Notes: generated by a model not told the origin, from the letters alone. A stretch of DNA of 64,000 nt from Mactra quadrangularis (GCA_025267735.1 CM046297.1:13948515-14012514); one strand, 5' to 3'; positions 39,301 through 52,600 are shown, counted from the first letter of the stretch. Made by a program: numbers and translations.

Positions 39301-40510
39301 CATTAATAAGGTATATGGAGATGTTGGTGGCCTTGGGGGAAGGCTATATAATATATAATGTGAGTACTGGTTATAGACAATGGTCCAGCAAAGCTTGGTT
39401 AGGTGCTCTGGCCATTGTAAAATAACCTTAAATGTGTTGACACGGTATTAAAATAAAACATGAACACTTTTTTTTACTTTATTACAGGTGCAGTGAAACG
39501 TAGTTCTGAATGTCAGGATGAGTCATTTGTTGCTATGTATTTGTTAGTTAAATCTTGGTTTGAATTTTTCTTCTACTCAACATTGCTCATATTGATTTTA
39601 AAAGACAAGATGGCAAGGGCCCTTGATTTCAAGTTAGTACAAATCTGGCTGTTAATACTGACGTTACTGTTTGCTTCAGGGCTTGTAGTAGGTAAGACAA
39701 TAGATTTACATATTTTTGGGAGTTGGTTTAACACCGCAGAAACACATCTAGAGATTTAGCCTTTCTAGGAATGGTATGTTAATTGACCACCGTGATATGA
39801 CCTATACAATGTGTTGCTATGGTGTTAAACCCAACCAAAAAACAACAACCAACCATTCGTTAGAAACCCATTTATGTATTAAAATCTCCATGAACACATA
39901 TTCATAAGAACTAATCCAAGTTAAGTCCAGGGTTGTTAGGGTAGACTATGAACCATTTAGGTTAAAAAATCTTGAATTTTCAAACAGTTCTGAGTTGAAC
40001 TATAGAACCACTGTTAGAGGTCCCTTGATTGTAATTTGACTGTACATGTAAATATTTTTAATGATGGGAACCCCTGACAGTTACCATCCTTGTAGCTTTT
40101 CTGAAGCACACTATGAGGCACATAGTCTTTTGAAATTAGCCAGTGGACTGAGTCCACCAAAATTGCTGTTGGTCCAGTGACTTAGAAAACGGTCCATCAA
40201 CTTTTACACCCACCATTTTATATAATCAATAAACATTTGTTTCAATAGTTTTGTGGTTTTTATGAACAATTTCATTGCAGGAACTATCTGGGCTGCTAAA
40301 AACTTGGAAAGTGAATGTCAAGCACGCATAAAAAATTGGAATTTTCATTTCATTAACTTTGCACTAGTTTTGACAGCCTTAGATTGGATTGGAGTTATAG
40401 CAGTTTTGGTGTACTCTTGTTATGTCACTTTTGAAATATACACCACGGAACATGATACCATCGAGGAAGAATCTAATCATGAAGATGAACCTGTAGAAAA
40501 CTTTATATAG
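33379..40510 (+). CDS. Multi-pass membrane segment, probably C-terminal exons of the RING gene
   Basis: Exons are 33379-33481, 39108-39164, 39488-39691 and 40281-40510. They join in one frame (all internal phases 1) to give 197 residues ending at TAG. Hydrophobic segments lie at about 38-52 (weak), 67-91, 103-126 and 144-170, followed by an acidic tail (171-197, EEESNHEDEPVENF). The basic stretch before the first segment (GRFYRRFLGRLF) fits a cytosolic, membrane-flanking position. The donor of the first exon is GTGA|GTAAGT, chosen because it alone keeps the frame. The first codon here is an ATG right after an acceptor, so a separate gene cannot be excluded. Same strand, close spacing and in-frame fit to RING exon 2 favour one gene, giving a 306-aa RING plus membrane protein. 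I do not recognise the family. The 5.6-kb intron at 33482-39107 holds two large mobile elements. Confidence 0.68.
33640..36399. mobile_element. 2.76-kb inverted-repeat element with a recurring 13-bp motif
   Basis: The ends are inverted over about 32 bp with three mismatches (left TATTCTCAATACGAAGGTCC inside 33640-33671; right its complement at 36368-36399). Inside, AAATTTCCGTTAC or a close variant occurs eight times, all on the plus strand: 33824, 34030, 34212, 34369, 34384, 34722, 35467 and 35802. The copy at 34722 runs into GTAACGG and can form a hairpin. A 34907-35010 segment resembles the GCTCA..GAGC/GTCCGTC repeat of molluscs. No transposase domain is visible, so it is non-autonomous. 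No target duplication was found, so the true ends may lie slightly outside. Confidence 0.55.
36502..36590. repeat. Interrupted palindrome built on GAGTTGTC/GACAACTC
   Basis: The left arm (36502-36529) contains GACAACTCAACCCGAG and GACAACTCAATCC. The right arm (36539-36590) contains their complements GGATTGAGTTGTC and CTCGGGTTGAGTTGTC, separated by an extra GAGTTGAG segment. The 9-nt loop is ACTACTAAC. Confidence 0.75.
37032..37378 (-). repeat. Left satellite array of the foldback element
   Basis: About eight units of a 42-bp repeat, read here as the complement of the right array (CTCGGTGGTTTGATCATTAT). Units alternate TAAAGTGCATTCTTCATTAT with TTGAGTACATTCTTCATTAT. Confidence 0.9.
37725..39003 (+). 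repeat. Right satellite array of the foldback element, 42-bp units
   Basis: About 30 units of 42 bp with core TGATCAAACCACCGAGTATA. There are two main variants (TGCACTTTATATAATGATC and TGTACTCAATATAATGATC) and occasional 39-bp units (GAAAACACTCAATGTAATAA). Because 42 and 39 are multiples of three, both strands stay open: a 440-codon minus frame (14-residue repeat HYTRWFDHYIKCIL) and several plus frames. These frames look like products of the repeat, not genes. Confidence 0.93.
39230..39458 (+). mobile_element. SINE family A copy filling a short intron
   Basis: B box GGTTTGAATCCC at 39276-39287; body GGTATATGGAGATG and GTGAGTACTGGTTATAGACA; 3' end TTGACACGGTATTAAA. It makes up about 230 of the 323 bp between the exons ending at 39164 and starting at 39488, and ends about 30 bp before the latter. 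Confidence 0.75.
39721..39850 (+). mobile_element. SINE family C, 5'-truncated copy
   Basis: It matches the 3' half of 29714-30036 (GAGATTTAGCCTTTCTAGGA, ATTGACCACCGTGATATGAC, GTTAAACCCAACCAAAAAAC). It begins 30 bp after the donor of the exon ending at 39691. Confidence 0.72.
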
Positions 40511-40772
40511 AGAAAAAGGGAATTAGTCAGTTATTTCCCCTTGCATATTCTTCAAATAATTAGGTCCAATTAAAGAAAGTACTGTTTTTGTGAAGAACTT
40601 GCTATATTGCATTACACTGATTTAAATCTTAACAAGAAAAAAATTAGATGGAATATTTTATTATCCTTGCATAAATTTAATTATAATATCCAAGCATTCC
40701 AACTGTTAGGACCCATAATCTAGAAAAGATAACAGACAAATATCCTTAATTTAGGGCTGTCACAGTAGTTCT

Positions 40773-40994
40773 TATTTGGAAGTAGAATTTATGGGTTTCT
40801 CCAGCTGAACAAGGTTTGTTTATATTGGAAGCATCAGAATGAAAATGTATACATAATATTAATGTAAAGTTATTTAAACAGATTAAATCCTATATTGTTC
40901 TGTGTACACATATTTTTATTTCAACTCTGTTTTGCACAGGAGCATCCTATAATAAATTTTTCATCTGGAAAAACCCATCTGCCCAAGTTCCGAA
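40773..40994. mobile_element. 222-bp MITE, copy 2
   Basis: It aligns with 9555-9782 (ATGGGTTTCTCCAGCTGAAC, AGATTAAATCCTATATTGTT, AGTTCCGAATCAAG). It lies 263 bp beyond the stop codon of the membrane segment, possibly within its 3' UTR. Confidence 0.55.
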
Positions 40995-42001
40995 TCAAGT
41001 CTATTACTCGGTAAATCAAATATAACTCTATATAAGAAATTTATTTCATTTTCACACATCAGTTAATACAGTTATCTCAAGTCTGATCAAACAAATATCG
41101 TGAGTTATTGGAAATGACTGCTTGGCCCCAAATATTTTGTGTGTAGTACTAAAGTCTACTGGTACTTAATTCAAAATGTTTGATCAAATATCATGTATGT
41201 AATACCTGGACAGAAGCTTGGTTCCCTGCGAATGGAAATAATCATGGATTTTCAAACCTTGTCTGAAGGTGGTCAACACTTAAATACAGTATATAACATA
41301 TATGTATGCGTGTGTACATATGCACACATTTATAATACTTATATTTATTGTCATGACTTCAATCAATAGTCCTTTTTTGCATGCTTTTCTCCTTTTTGGT
41401 ATGTATTAATGTTTAATTGTTCATTATTAATCATCAACTTGATATCACATGTATATATATTATAACATTTTTTATGTAAAAAGTGACATAGTAAAATACA
41501 TTGAATTGTATTGTACTGGAGACAGACAAAATGTCTTGAAAAACATATGTATCTCATATATATATATATGACATGTTGTAATCGATTATGTATTTGCTAT
41601 TAGTTGTAAATTGACTTTAAATTGGAATGATTACAGTTGTATTTATCAATTAAATTTGTATTCACTATTAAATTGATCAATCAATCACCATCGATTTCTG
41701 ATTTTGTTTTTCATCTGCAGCGGGCATCCCACTGACTGGGGAAGGCAGTATGTGGCTACATCATCTGACATTTGATCTCCTTGAAACTGTTTACAGGGTC
41801 AATGTCTACCAGGGTAGATATCTGCCCATTACATAGTCTGGATTACCTGCTCCTTATCGGGTCAGGCAAGCCGTAATCATGGCAGCCTCCTCAGTTATTA
41901 TTCAGGTACTACGTTTTCTTGATCTTGCATGATCATTTGCTGACGATAGTTACTTTAGTAGGAGTTTGATACTTTATAGGTAATTCGATTTTTCTGATAA
42001 C
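40995..42001. other. Intergenic, with an unexplained exon-like segment
   Basis: Mostly AT-rich. At 41721-41836 a good acceptor (TTTTTCATCTGCAG) precedes an open 38-codon segment ending in TAG (starting GIPLTGEGSMWLHHL). It could be a stray or alternative terminal exon, or part of an unknown repeat. I cannot link it to a gene. Confidence 0.25.
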
Positions 42002-42361
42002 ACGTATATTTAGCAAATGATTTACACAAACATGTCTCACTTGAACAAAATTCGGACATGGATTAGTCTTGTTAGAATTTTGGATACTTTATTTGGCATA
42101 AATGTAACCGGACAACTAAAAAAAGGTATCCACGGTAATTCTTGTACAATGATCCTTTGATTTCAGCCTGTGTAGCGAGAACGTATATTTAGCAAATGAT
42201 TTACACAAACATGTCTCACTTGAACACAATTCGGACGTGGATTAGTCTCGTTAGAATTTCGGATACTTAATTTAGCATAAATGTAACCGAACAACTAAAA
42301 GAGGTATCCACAGTAATTCTTGTACAATAATCCTTTGATTTAAGCCTGTGTAGTGAGAAAT
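42002..42361. repeat. Tandem duplication, 179-bp period
   Basis: ACGTATATTTAGCAAATGAT at 42002 recurs at 42181, and the match continues through the whole unit to TTTGATTT(C/A)AGCCTGTGTA with scattered substitutions. Two copies only. Confidence 0.85.
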
Positions 42362-42514
42362 GTTGATTAAAAAACATAATTATCCAATACCTAATTCACT
42401 ACATAGGGCGCAGCCATTATCATGCTTCGCCTGACGTACTTTTACCTGACAAAGTACGACTGGGAACCAGACAAACCATTACATATTCCTTAGATTGTCA
42501 TAAGCATTAATCTA

Positions 42515-42731
42515 CAGTGCCCTTTATAAGTCCTAAGACAAAATCCTGTTATTTACGATAATTCAATTCACTTTAATCATATAAAAAAATAGTCATGTGA
42601 GCATATTCCAAAATCAGCATGAATTAATCAACACCCTAGTACATCTACCTAAATAAGATTTTGTTATAGTAAATAGTAGACATAATTTAACGCATGCTCA
42701 GCATTTGTCCTAAAACATTTGAAAGGCACTG
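42515..42731. mobile_element. 217-bp TA-flanked MITE
   Basis: The ends are inverted (CAGTGCCCTTTATAAGTCCT versus complement CAGTGCCTTTCAAATGTTTT), with TA at 42513-42514 and 42732-42733. The pattern is that of Tc1/mariner MITEs; no coding capacity. Confidence 0.7.
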
Positions 42732-43668
42732 TATATAAAGAATGACTATGACTATCGCCAAGAAAGATGAAACAACCAGCTGGTGGTGAGTCGAAACTCT
42801 TTTTTATTACTTTTCTTTTACAACATAGAAACATTTACAATAATGCAAAAATAATGAAAAAAGCAAAAACACTGTCATTTGAAATTGGATTTTATTATAT
42901 ACTGCGTATTTTAAATTCCCAAATGTTGGTAAAAAAATTCCAAGACCAAAATCCTGTAAAGTGTATTTATAATATGTGTTCATGACCATACTGTCATTGA
43001 ACAATGAAGATGTTAAATTACATGACAATACTTGTACAGTATTTGAATGAAATATACTGCTTTCACATAAAACCTGAAAATATGGTAATAACACAAGAAA
43101 TCCAGATTTTAAAAGAAAAATCCAAAATCAAATAGTTGTGTTCAGTGGTTTTCATCAATAGAGATCAGAAAGAAATGGTTTCAATACAAGCTTTGTAAGT
43201 TTGTGCATGTCTAATATGAAGTGCCATCTGAACTCTTAAACAAATGTGAAAAATGTTAAACTGAAAAACCATACCCACACACAGAGACAAAAAATCAGAA
43301 AAAAAAACAATGAACAGTTCAAAAAATCATTTGAGGCTACAATAGATAGTTATATCAAAGTACATCTATAACATTAAAGAAACTACGTCCTTTAAACATC
43401 AAGAAATAGTACAATAACAATATTCTATATCAACCCGCAAGCTGAAGTATTCCAAAAACCACAGCCTAGTCATGGGTACATCAATCTTGTTTAAATAAAG
43501 TCCTTTTTCCAATCAAATCAAATTACATATCATATGCAAATTATAACTAGAAAAAAACAACAAAAATTAATGTCTAATTCAGTGAAAAACATCGGCAAAC
43601 TACGAGTCTGTTCAGATCTACTTTAAAGCATACAGAAAAACAAATGTCTCAGTATTATGCGAGTTGGC

Positions 43669-46600
43669 TTAAAACTTCTTAATGAATTCATCAACTCTGT
43701 AGCCATCATTGTTGATATTCAATCTTTCACTGACATACATCAGCTTATTCTTGACCTCCACGACAGATGTTCCTCTGACTGTGATGTTAGCCATGGGTTC
43801 TTCGAAATTGTCCAAGCCCGATTCTTCAGGTTCGCCCAATTGATGTAAAAAGATTTGATCGTCATCTCTCATGTCCTTGAGTTGTGTGTAGTACTTTTCA
43901 TCATGGAATATGTGGCTGTGATGTGAGGGCACAAGCATAATACCCATGAGGTGACCATCAGGTTGGTGTTTAGGGACGTAGGGTTTGACTCCCGCAGAAA
44001 TCATCATGGCACAAATCATCAAGTCGACGCTGTAGACTTTTTTGATCCATTCACGGAGGTAGAATCCACCCATTCTGGCGTTGATTTCAATCAATTTTGG
44101 ACCCGTTTTGGTCATTTTCATCTCAACGTTGTATGTACCATTGGACAAACCTGAAAAATAAAAATATTTAGGTTAAAATGCAATATTGAATTTAACTAGA
44201 ACATGAAAATAAAACATTTTTATCTTAACTATGATGAACAGTTAAAAACTTGTATAACACTGAACAAATTGTAAAATAATAAAATGACAACTTCGCTTAA
44301 GTTATAGTTCAATTTTAACCCATTTAGTTAATCAACCTATTTTGTAAGCATTCACTATACTTTAAAAAATCGGTTACTTTAATTGTAGCATTAGGATTTG
44401 AATACTTAAATAATTTTATGAAATAACAACATATAAAAAAAATACTAACCAATTTCTGTGCAACATTGGTATGCTGCAGCCACTAGCTGAGCTTGTTTGT
44501 CCTCAGGTAGAGTTGAAGGCATAGTAGCTGCCGTTTCTGAAATATATAAAGTTAGATATAAAGAATATTAATTAATACTTTGTTAGCCCATTAACTGGCT
44601 ACACATTTCCAAAAATGTCTAACTGGACATTTCGTTGACAATAACTACTAATTAATAGTATTACAATGTATATAGATGTTAATCCCTGAAGGCAATTGCT
44701 TCAAAAATGAACCATATATTTCATTTACATAGCAAAAATTCTGGTGTTTGGTGTCCTGCTGGCATTTCAGTGTGTTCTCACAAAATGGCAATTTAATTTC
44801 TTTTTATGAATAACACAAATGGTGCTACTGGATGACTTAAGATCAGAAAATGATGAAAAATAGGTCCACCTATTCTTTAAGACATTATATTATTGATAAA
44901 TTTTATTCAACTGCCAGTAGTGCATACATCAACAGCATCGATTTAAATTCAATTGCGAGAACTGACATACACTGTACTATTTTTTTGGTTTTGTTAGGGT
45001 TTTATGGCCCATTATTAACACAGAAAGGTTATATTGCGGCGACAGACATACTAGAAATAAGTAATAAAATCAGTAAATCAGTAGGGTCATAAATGTACTG
45101 CCAACAGTTGAATAAAATTTAACAATGCTGTCGTTGAAATCAAAACTAAACAAAATTATAAAAAACAATATTTTCAAATATAGAAAAAAACCAAATACAT
45201 ACCTATGAAATGTGGATAGTTTGTTGGTCCATTGTCAGATATGAAAGCGCCGACCAATTTCCTGTCGTATATGATGACATCAATATCATGTTCTGATCCG
45301 CCATAGAAGTCCATGACAACCATGGAGTTATCGTGTCCAAGACCGATGCCTGGGAAGTCTTTGTCATTGGTCAACTGGTTAGAGATGTTGTTGTACTTCT
45401 CGACCAGATCTTTCTTGTCATGAACAATTGTTCCACCTACGGCACTTGAACCATGTTCCAGTTTCAGGAAGGCTGGGAATGTCATTCTGTAATGTCATGA
45501 AAATACCATATATAGGTAAATTTTATACAGCTGTCAGTGGCTTAAATTATTAACAATGTTGATGATGATAATAATAACTTCTTGTTATTATCAATTATCA
45601 TAAATAGTCATCACCTTAGGGCCTGTTTCATTAACGCATTGCTCATCATTTAATGATTTTTGGCTATATATATATTACAAATTTATAATTATCTTACTAA
45701 TTGAGTTTCATCAAATCGTACATTGGCAATATTGCTATTTTTATACCGCTATCACAAATTTTCACTAATTGATAATTTTGCCTAAAGTTATAAATCATAA
45801 TGAATGAGGCTATTTTAATTGAAGTTAACCTCAGCAAAACTACAACTTCTGAAAAGCAACAAACTCCAGCCCTCCCCAGTAGTTGTTATTCAAAGATGTT
45901 GTACTGTAGTTAATAATTACCTTTCATGAGCTAGCTCAATGTCGGCCAATGATTTTACGTGAAACGATTGAGATGAGTACAAGAATGTACGTGGCCAATG
46001 AGGGATATCTCCTGTACGAAGATTCAATGCATTCTGTGTTCTACTCTTCTTTTTAGCGGTCAAGGAAGCTTTCACTTTAGGAGCTGAATAAAAAAAAGAA
46101 ACAAAATATTTATTGTATGTAGGTACTGACAATGATTCACTCTATTAACAAATTGAAACTGGGTTATTGTTACAAATAACTAAAGAGTGTAAATAAAACA
46201 TAAAGTTCCACAATTAGGAACATCAAAATCAATGGTTTTAATAGAAGAATTGTCTTATAATAGGGATTTGCTTTATTGATTTTGTTCTAAAATATATGTA
46301 AAAAATTAAAGTAGCAATTTCATTTTATCAATATAAATTAGTTTTAAGCTAAAATGAATGTATCAATGCCCATTGGAATCAACTAACGAATAGAAAGAAA
46401 AACAATCAGATCGCATTGAATCGACTATCCAACGAACTGTTGCAGCCCTATTTAGAATAATAAAAATGTAGATAAGAACCTTTAGTTCCCAACATCTCGG
46501 AGACGAGAGCAGCCAATGGTACACAGTCTTCCCAGAATGTTACACAGCCATCAACTTTCTCGTTCATCATTTGTAACTGGTTACATATGTTACGTGCATG

Positions 46601-49600
46601 GAACATATCTCGTTTGTGGTCATCAAAGTTACAGTGCAACATTTTGTAAACCATGTCCTTGGCAATATGGTTGGGATCAGAGTCGACCAATATAACCTAA
46701 AAAGTAAAAATATAACCGTGACATAAAAACTGAGACAAAATTGACTTAAAGTGATAAAAAGGACGTTAGCCAAATACATGTACAACAAACTGAAAGTTGT
46801 TGAGTAATAGAGTCGAGGACAAACTTATGTAGAGAAATGATTAATTATTTATGTAAAGGGTTTATCGAACAAATATTGAGTATTTAAATTAGCAGGGCAA
46901 ATGTATGCGCCACTGACAGTTGAATAAAAATTTCACAATGAGAGGATATTTTTGCGGCTTCAACAAGATCAACTGTCAATGTAAAAAAACCCTATTTTTT
47001 AATTCTTTAGTGGCGTTCCAATTTTCCGACGGTGTGGGATGTCTGGTAAAATTTCTATGTGTAAAAGATACTGACCAATCGTAACGAATATAAGAAAATC
47101 AACCAATTTGAGAAGGCATTACAAAAAGGAACTGTATTATTTTATTTACGGGCCAATAATAATTTTAGTATTAAAATTGGCCAATTACCTTCATGCCAAA
47201 TTCCCTGGCATCAGGCCAAATGTTCATCTTGCTGACACCACCTGCACCAATGACCAGTATTTTCTTTCCAAGCATGGCGTAGCGTTGTGATCTGGCAATC
47301 ATAGTTCTGATCAGTGGACGAATGGTTTCACCTACACCAGCACTGCTAGTGTAGCGCAATTCTTGTAAATCTCTCTCTCTTTCGGTGATGTTAACTTTCT
47401 TTTCATTGGGGCGATTGTTAGAGTCATCCAATGGCTGAGGGATTATGGAGATGTTACCAAGGGAGTTATCAAGCTTATCCATCTTGGAAACATGGTTGTC
47501 AAACCTTGCACGTTTTCCTTGGCTTGGTTGTGACCTTTTGTGACCTGAAGCATTCTGGTACAAGTTGGACATGAAGTCAAACAGCTGTGTATTGATGGTA
47601 CAGTCATGGCCATTAACCTCTATGCCAACAGGTATTAATTTTCCAGATCTCTCGGTGATCACGATGTCGATACCTATAAGATAAATATATGAAATACATT
47701 ATTACTAATTTAAAAAATTGAACATGTAATGGTATCATGTAAAAAACTAATATCAATAAAATATATTAAAAACATGAAAAAATTACATTGTAATTTCATT
47801 GTTATATATAATTTCCTCTTTGCAGCTGGAGGCAATCAACATGTACTTCCCACTATAATTGCTTTATAAAATTAATGAACAAGGCTTTACATTCAAGTTA
47901 TGTAACTCCATTAACCCAGTTTAAAGCAAATAACTCCTATTACAAGTGTACTTGAATTTTTAGTGCATTTCATAACAGAATTTTTTTTCATAAATTGTAA
48001 ATATGTATTTAGTCAAGTGCTCATGTATATGTATGAGTATTACCTGGCTGGACTAGAGATGGAAACAGGAGAGAATGGTACTTAATCAGCTTCATGACCA
48101 GAAATAACTCGACTAAAATCAGCAATATTCAACAAATAAACAAAACATACCTATGACATCAATTTGGCCACGTACGGCACCTCTTTCATCATCAGAAAGA
48201 ATCTTTACACGATCAATGATTCCTTTCATCACTCTAGCACACAATGTTCTGATGTCTGATTCCAGACTATTGATGACATCAGTATCATGGATATTGTAAG
48301 CATGAAGTGTGGTAGCCAGGGTTTGACCAACAGAGTTGTCACCATTGATTGGACCGTCTTTGTTACCCAAGTTGCAGTTGATCTGAAAATAACCCATGTA
48401 GAAATATAGATAAGGTCGACTTTATTTCATGGGGGTTTATGTATAGGCAATGTTTAAAATGGTTCTCTGAGGTCACATGTTAGTATATTTAACAAAGGTT
48501 CAAAATTCTCATTTTAACCCATAAACAACTATCAAAAGTTTTGTTGTGATAGTTTTGGTAGAATGTTAGTTTCATTTTTCTGGAACTTTTTTTAAAGTTC
48601 AATGTTACTATCTGGAAAAACCACTGGTTTGTCCTTGGCAATGATCCTCTCTTACAATAAATTGTTAAATACATGGTTTCAGCGCATTGATTATTATATT
48701 TTAACAATTTTTGACAATTTTCAGTCATTTGTTTCTGTTAAGTTTCCTGCTCATTTAACCCAACAAACAAACAAACAAACAAAGACTCTAGACTTGCTAT
48801 TAATTTAGAATGGTAGATGAAAGAAACCTCACTCAATAAATGATAAGACTTTACTTACCAAAGTTGTCACAGGTATGTTATCATGATCTCTGCAAACGGT
48901 GGCACGGAAACGAACACCAAGATTTTTGTCTGCAGCCCAGGCTGGGGCTCTATCATCAATATCTGTATAATAAAAAATGAGACATAAGAGTCTAAATTAA
49001 CTATCATATAACATATAATTATTTACAGTAAAGTTGCACTGTTTGGACCAACTACTTTAAAAACTGAAAACTTGACCCTCTGAAAACCAGAATCATCAGA
49101 AAAAAAAAACATTTTTTATCTTGGTTCAATTAAATTGATTAAATATCCAACATGCAATAAACATGCCCAATAATGTAATTTTTGCTCCATAAAATAACAG
49201 AAGAAATTTGTCAAGTTTGGTGAAAGATCAATTTTTTTCACTTAGAGGGCTCAGAAAACATATTTTCAAGAGTGAAAATGTCGTTTTCTGAGCTCATGAG
49301 TACAAATGTAAAATCCTTATTAAAAATTGATGAATATTTAGCAACTTAATAGGCCAATACATCAACATATAGGAAAATGATTTAAAATGGTACCTGAGCT
49401 AACTGGGGTGATAGGCTCAATGAATTCTTCGATCAATACAGAGCATTTATCTTCAATGTCAATCAAGAGAGCATCAGCTGCTTCAAGGATTGATTGGAAA
49501 TCAGAAATCAGGTGCATTGAGACTCCAACACTACCAAGATATGGTGGTCCTGAAGGCTTTACAACTACCTGTAAAATATTAAAAATGCCATTGTGAAAGT

Positions 49601-52600
49601 AGTTCCAAAAATTAGGAATATCATTGCACAGTGGTTAGGTCTTTAAATTATTGAGTCATTAATATGTAATTATGTTTGGTATTTATATCAATATATCATA
49701 AATTTTTAATTATTTTTCCATCTTGATGTAAATGGAGACAAGTCACTTAAATCATACAATCTGCTTTCTCTTTTTTTTTACAATTTTTGCTATTCTTTAT
49801 TCACAAGACTAGATCTCAGCAAAAAAAAAAGAACTCTATCGATTAAAAACAAAACAAAAACAAAACAACCTTATGGTGTTTATAAAAGCAACAATACCTT
49901 TCTGATGTTGATGTTTCTCAACCTGTCAAGGAATTTAGAGATTTCATCAGCTACTTCTTTTTTGTCGCTATTCTCATAAGAGGCGAAGTCAATGCATTTA
50001 ATGTCACCATGACCTTCAATCTTATTAGTAGGATTTTTTCTACAGGCCAATGTAATTGGTGTAGCCATGCCTACGGCACTCATGATGTCACGTGTCCAAA
50101 CTTTGTCATCAACCATCTCACACAATTTGGCTGAACTACTCATTGGGCATTCAAGGTTAGCCTGTAAGATGTAATAAATAACATTTATTGAATATCGGTA
50201 ATATAACATAATATATTGTAGACAAGAAAGCAACAGATAATATAGAATGCATATAATACCCATAAACATTTCTATTTATTAGACTATTACGTTCTTGGCA
50301 ATATTTACAAGTGAAATAGTAGGCTGAGGTGCAAGAGAGTAGCCATACAGCAGCACAGATAAATAAAGTCTTGAGTAAAATCAGGCAAACATCTCAAAAT
50401 TGTACAAGTGTGAATACAAAAGCACTCTTTTATGTTTGATGAGATAAGGGATTATCAATTTGTAAGAAAATCTTGAATTATAAGAAAATCTCGTCTTTTG
50501 TTTTTGCACATTTCAATCTAACAAAAAGATATGGGAATTATTTTAAAACTTAAGAGTCTCAGGTACAATGTAAATGAATGTACCAAGTTGAAATGCATAA
50601 AACAGAACATTTTACAGAGCTCGACATTAAAGGTTGTCAAATTGCCCCTTGACGACCTATAATATTTGGGTATCAGGCAACTTGTAACTGCTCATTACCT
50701 ATTGGTTAGGGCAAGTGAAATATATAGCTGGTTGTCCAACCCAGCAACTTCTACTACAAGAATTAATGTCGAGCCCCTTTTTAGTAAAAAGAAATTTTTA
50801 AACTCCATACCTCAATATCGGCCCCATCGTTCCTCTGACCACTAGTTACGTTGTCAGTAAAGAAGTTCACAAAGTAGGTGACCAATCTTGGGGGATTATA
50901 TTCATCAATAAAAGTAGTTCCGCCAGCGTGGAAGGATACAGACTTGTGTAACCATAGTTTGTGGAGGTTACCATCATTGTCTACTGGTGTTTTAGACAAC
51001 CAGGATGGGGACATCACAAGATGGAATCCATCTGGAACTTGTTTTCCACCTGTAAATAGAATTAATATGTACGTCTGTTATATCTCTTTTTGACATGTCA
51101 TTGTATCACTACACATTGTTAAATCTTGAGCAGCAAAAAATAGTGCAAAATTGGTAAATAGTACATAGTAAATTTGAATTTGAATTTATTCAAGAATATA
51201 AAGTATATGTAATTAAGTTTAATATTTAAAACATAAAATTATTCAATTTTTAAAATTTTTAATATTTAAACACTTAAAAATTAAACTCGGTTACAGTTGA
51301 ATTAAATTTAACAATACAGCTTTTAAAGGTTATTATTAGACCTCTTATTAAGTGTATTTAATTTCCAAAAGACAATTTCAGTGTAATAACGAATGAATGA
51401 GATTTCAGACGAAAGAAGCAGTCATCGAAAATCACAAACAAGCAGATTTATCTACCTTCAAGAAGAATTCCCATACATTCAACAGGAGATGAAAGTAAGA
51501 CGACATTAACATTTGTATCATTTTGTTTAGATCTTGGTTTAGATGTTCTATCAACAGTTTCAGGATATCCAGTCTCGTAGAGGGTGTATTGTAGAGAGTT
51601 CCAATAATCTTCTAGATACTTATCACCCTCGGGTTTCTGAAAAACAAAATTATTTTAGAAAATTTAGAAAATGTAATATTTAACTTCTTTTCCACGAAGA
51701 ATATGAAATGTATGCTTGTACAGTGTGTTCCATCTATCCTTTGTTAAGAGTCATCTCTTAATAACAACCCTCTCTCAAAAAAGTCACTTTTTGGCAACAG
51801 CTACCCCTTATCAACAGCCACCTCTCAACAACAAACACCTATTTGCAAAGCAATCACCAAATAACATTCAACTCTTAATAAGACATATCTCAATAACAGT
51901 CGTCTATCAAGAACTCCTTTTTCTCATTAAAAGTCACCACTCAATAACAGCCACATGAAATGGTCACCCGTGAAAAACATGATTCAGTCACCTGTGAAAA
52001 ACATTATACCTTTAAAAAAACACCACTAGTCACAATAAACACTATCAAACACCATTAGTCACAATAAACACTATCAGTCTTTCTATATTACATTTAAAAA
52101 CAAACTACCAGTGAGGTCATTCACTCCATTATTTCCTATATTGGTTCTAAGCCCTTGTACCTGTATGACTGAACTATGTTTGCTCATGCACTTAGTTGCA
52201 ACTATTCAAATATTAGCAAAACTTTTCTATATGCTCTCATGCTGACACTTATTCATTTAAACATAAACACACACCAGTCTAAACTGGTCTATCCGAGACT
52301 ATACAGGTACAATTCAAACAGAATATAAAATACAGTTCAGCGTTATAAATACTGGTAGGCCAATAACCGTTTTAAACATATAGCTTACAGCAAAATGCTG
52401 GTGCGTTTTTCAAATTTAGCTCAAAATCACACCATAGGAAAATAAATGTTGAAATTTTTCCATCATCTTCCAAAAATTACTTCACTTCCATTCAAGAAGA
52501 ACCAATGCAAAGCTACGGCATTTGAGGACCAACTTTCTCATCTCATGAGAAGCAAAACTTGTGATCATTACAGGAAAAACTTATCTTTGTTGTTGTTTGG

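Noticed and set aside
43657..44154. Plus-strand frames opposite the last CARNS1 exon
   Set aside because: Shadows of the real minus-strand coding sequence.
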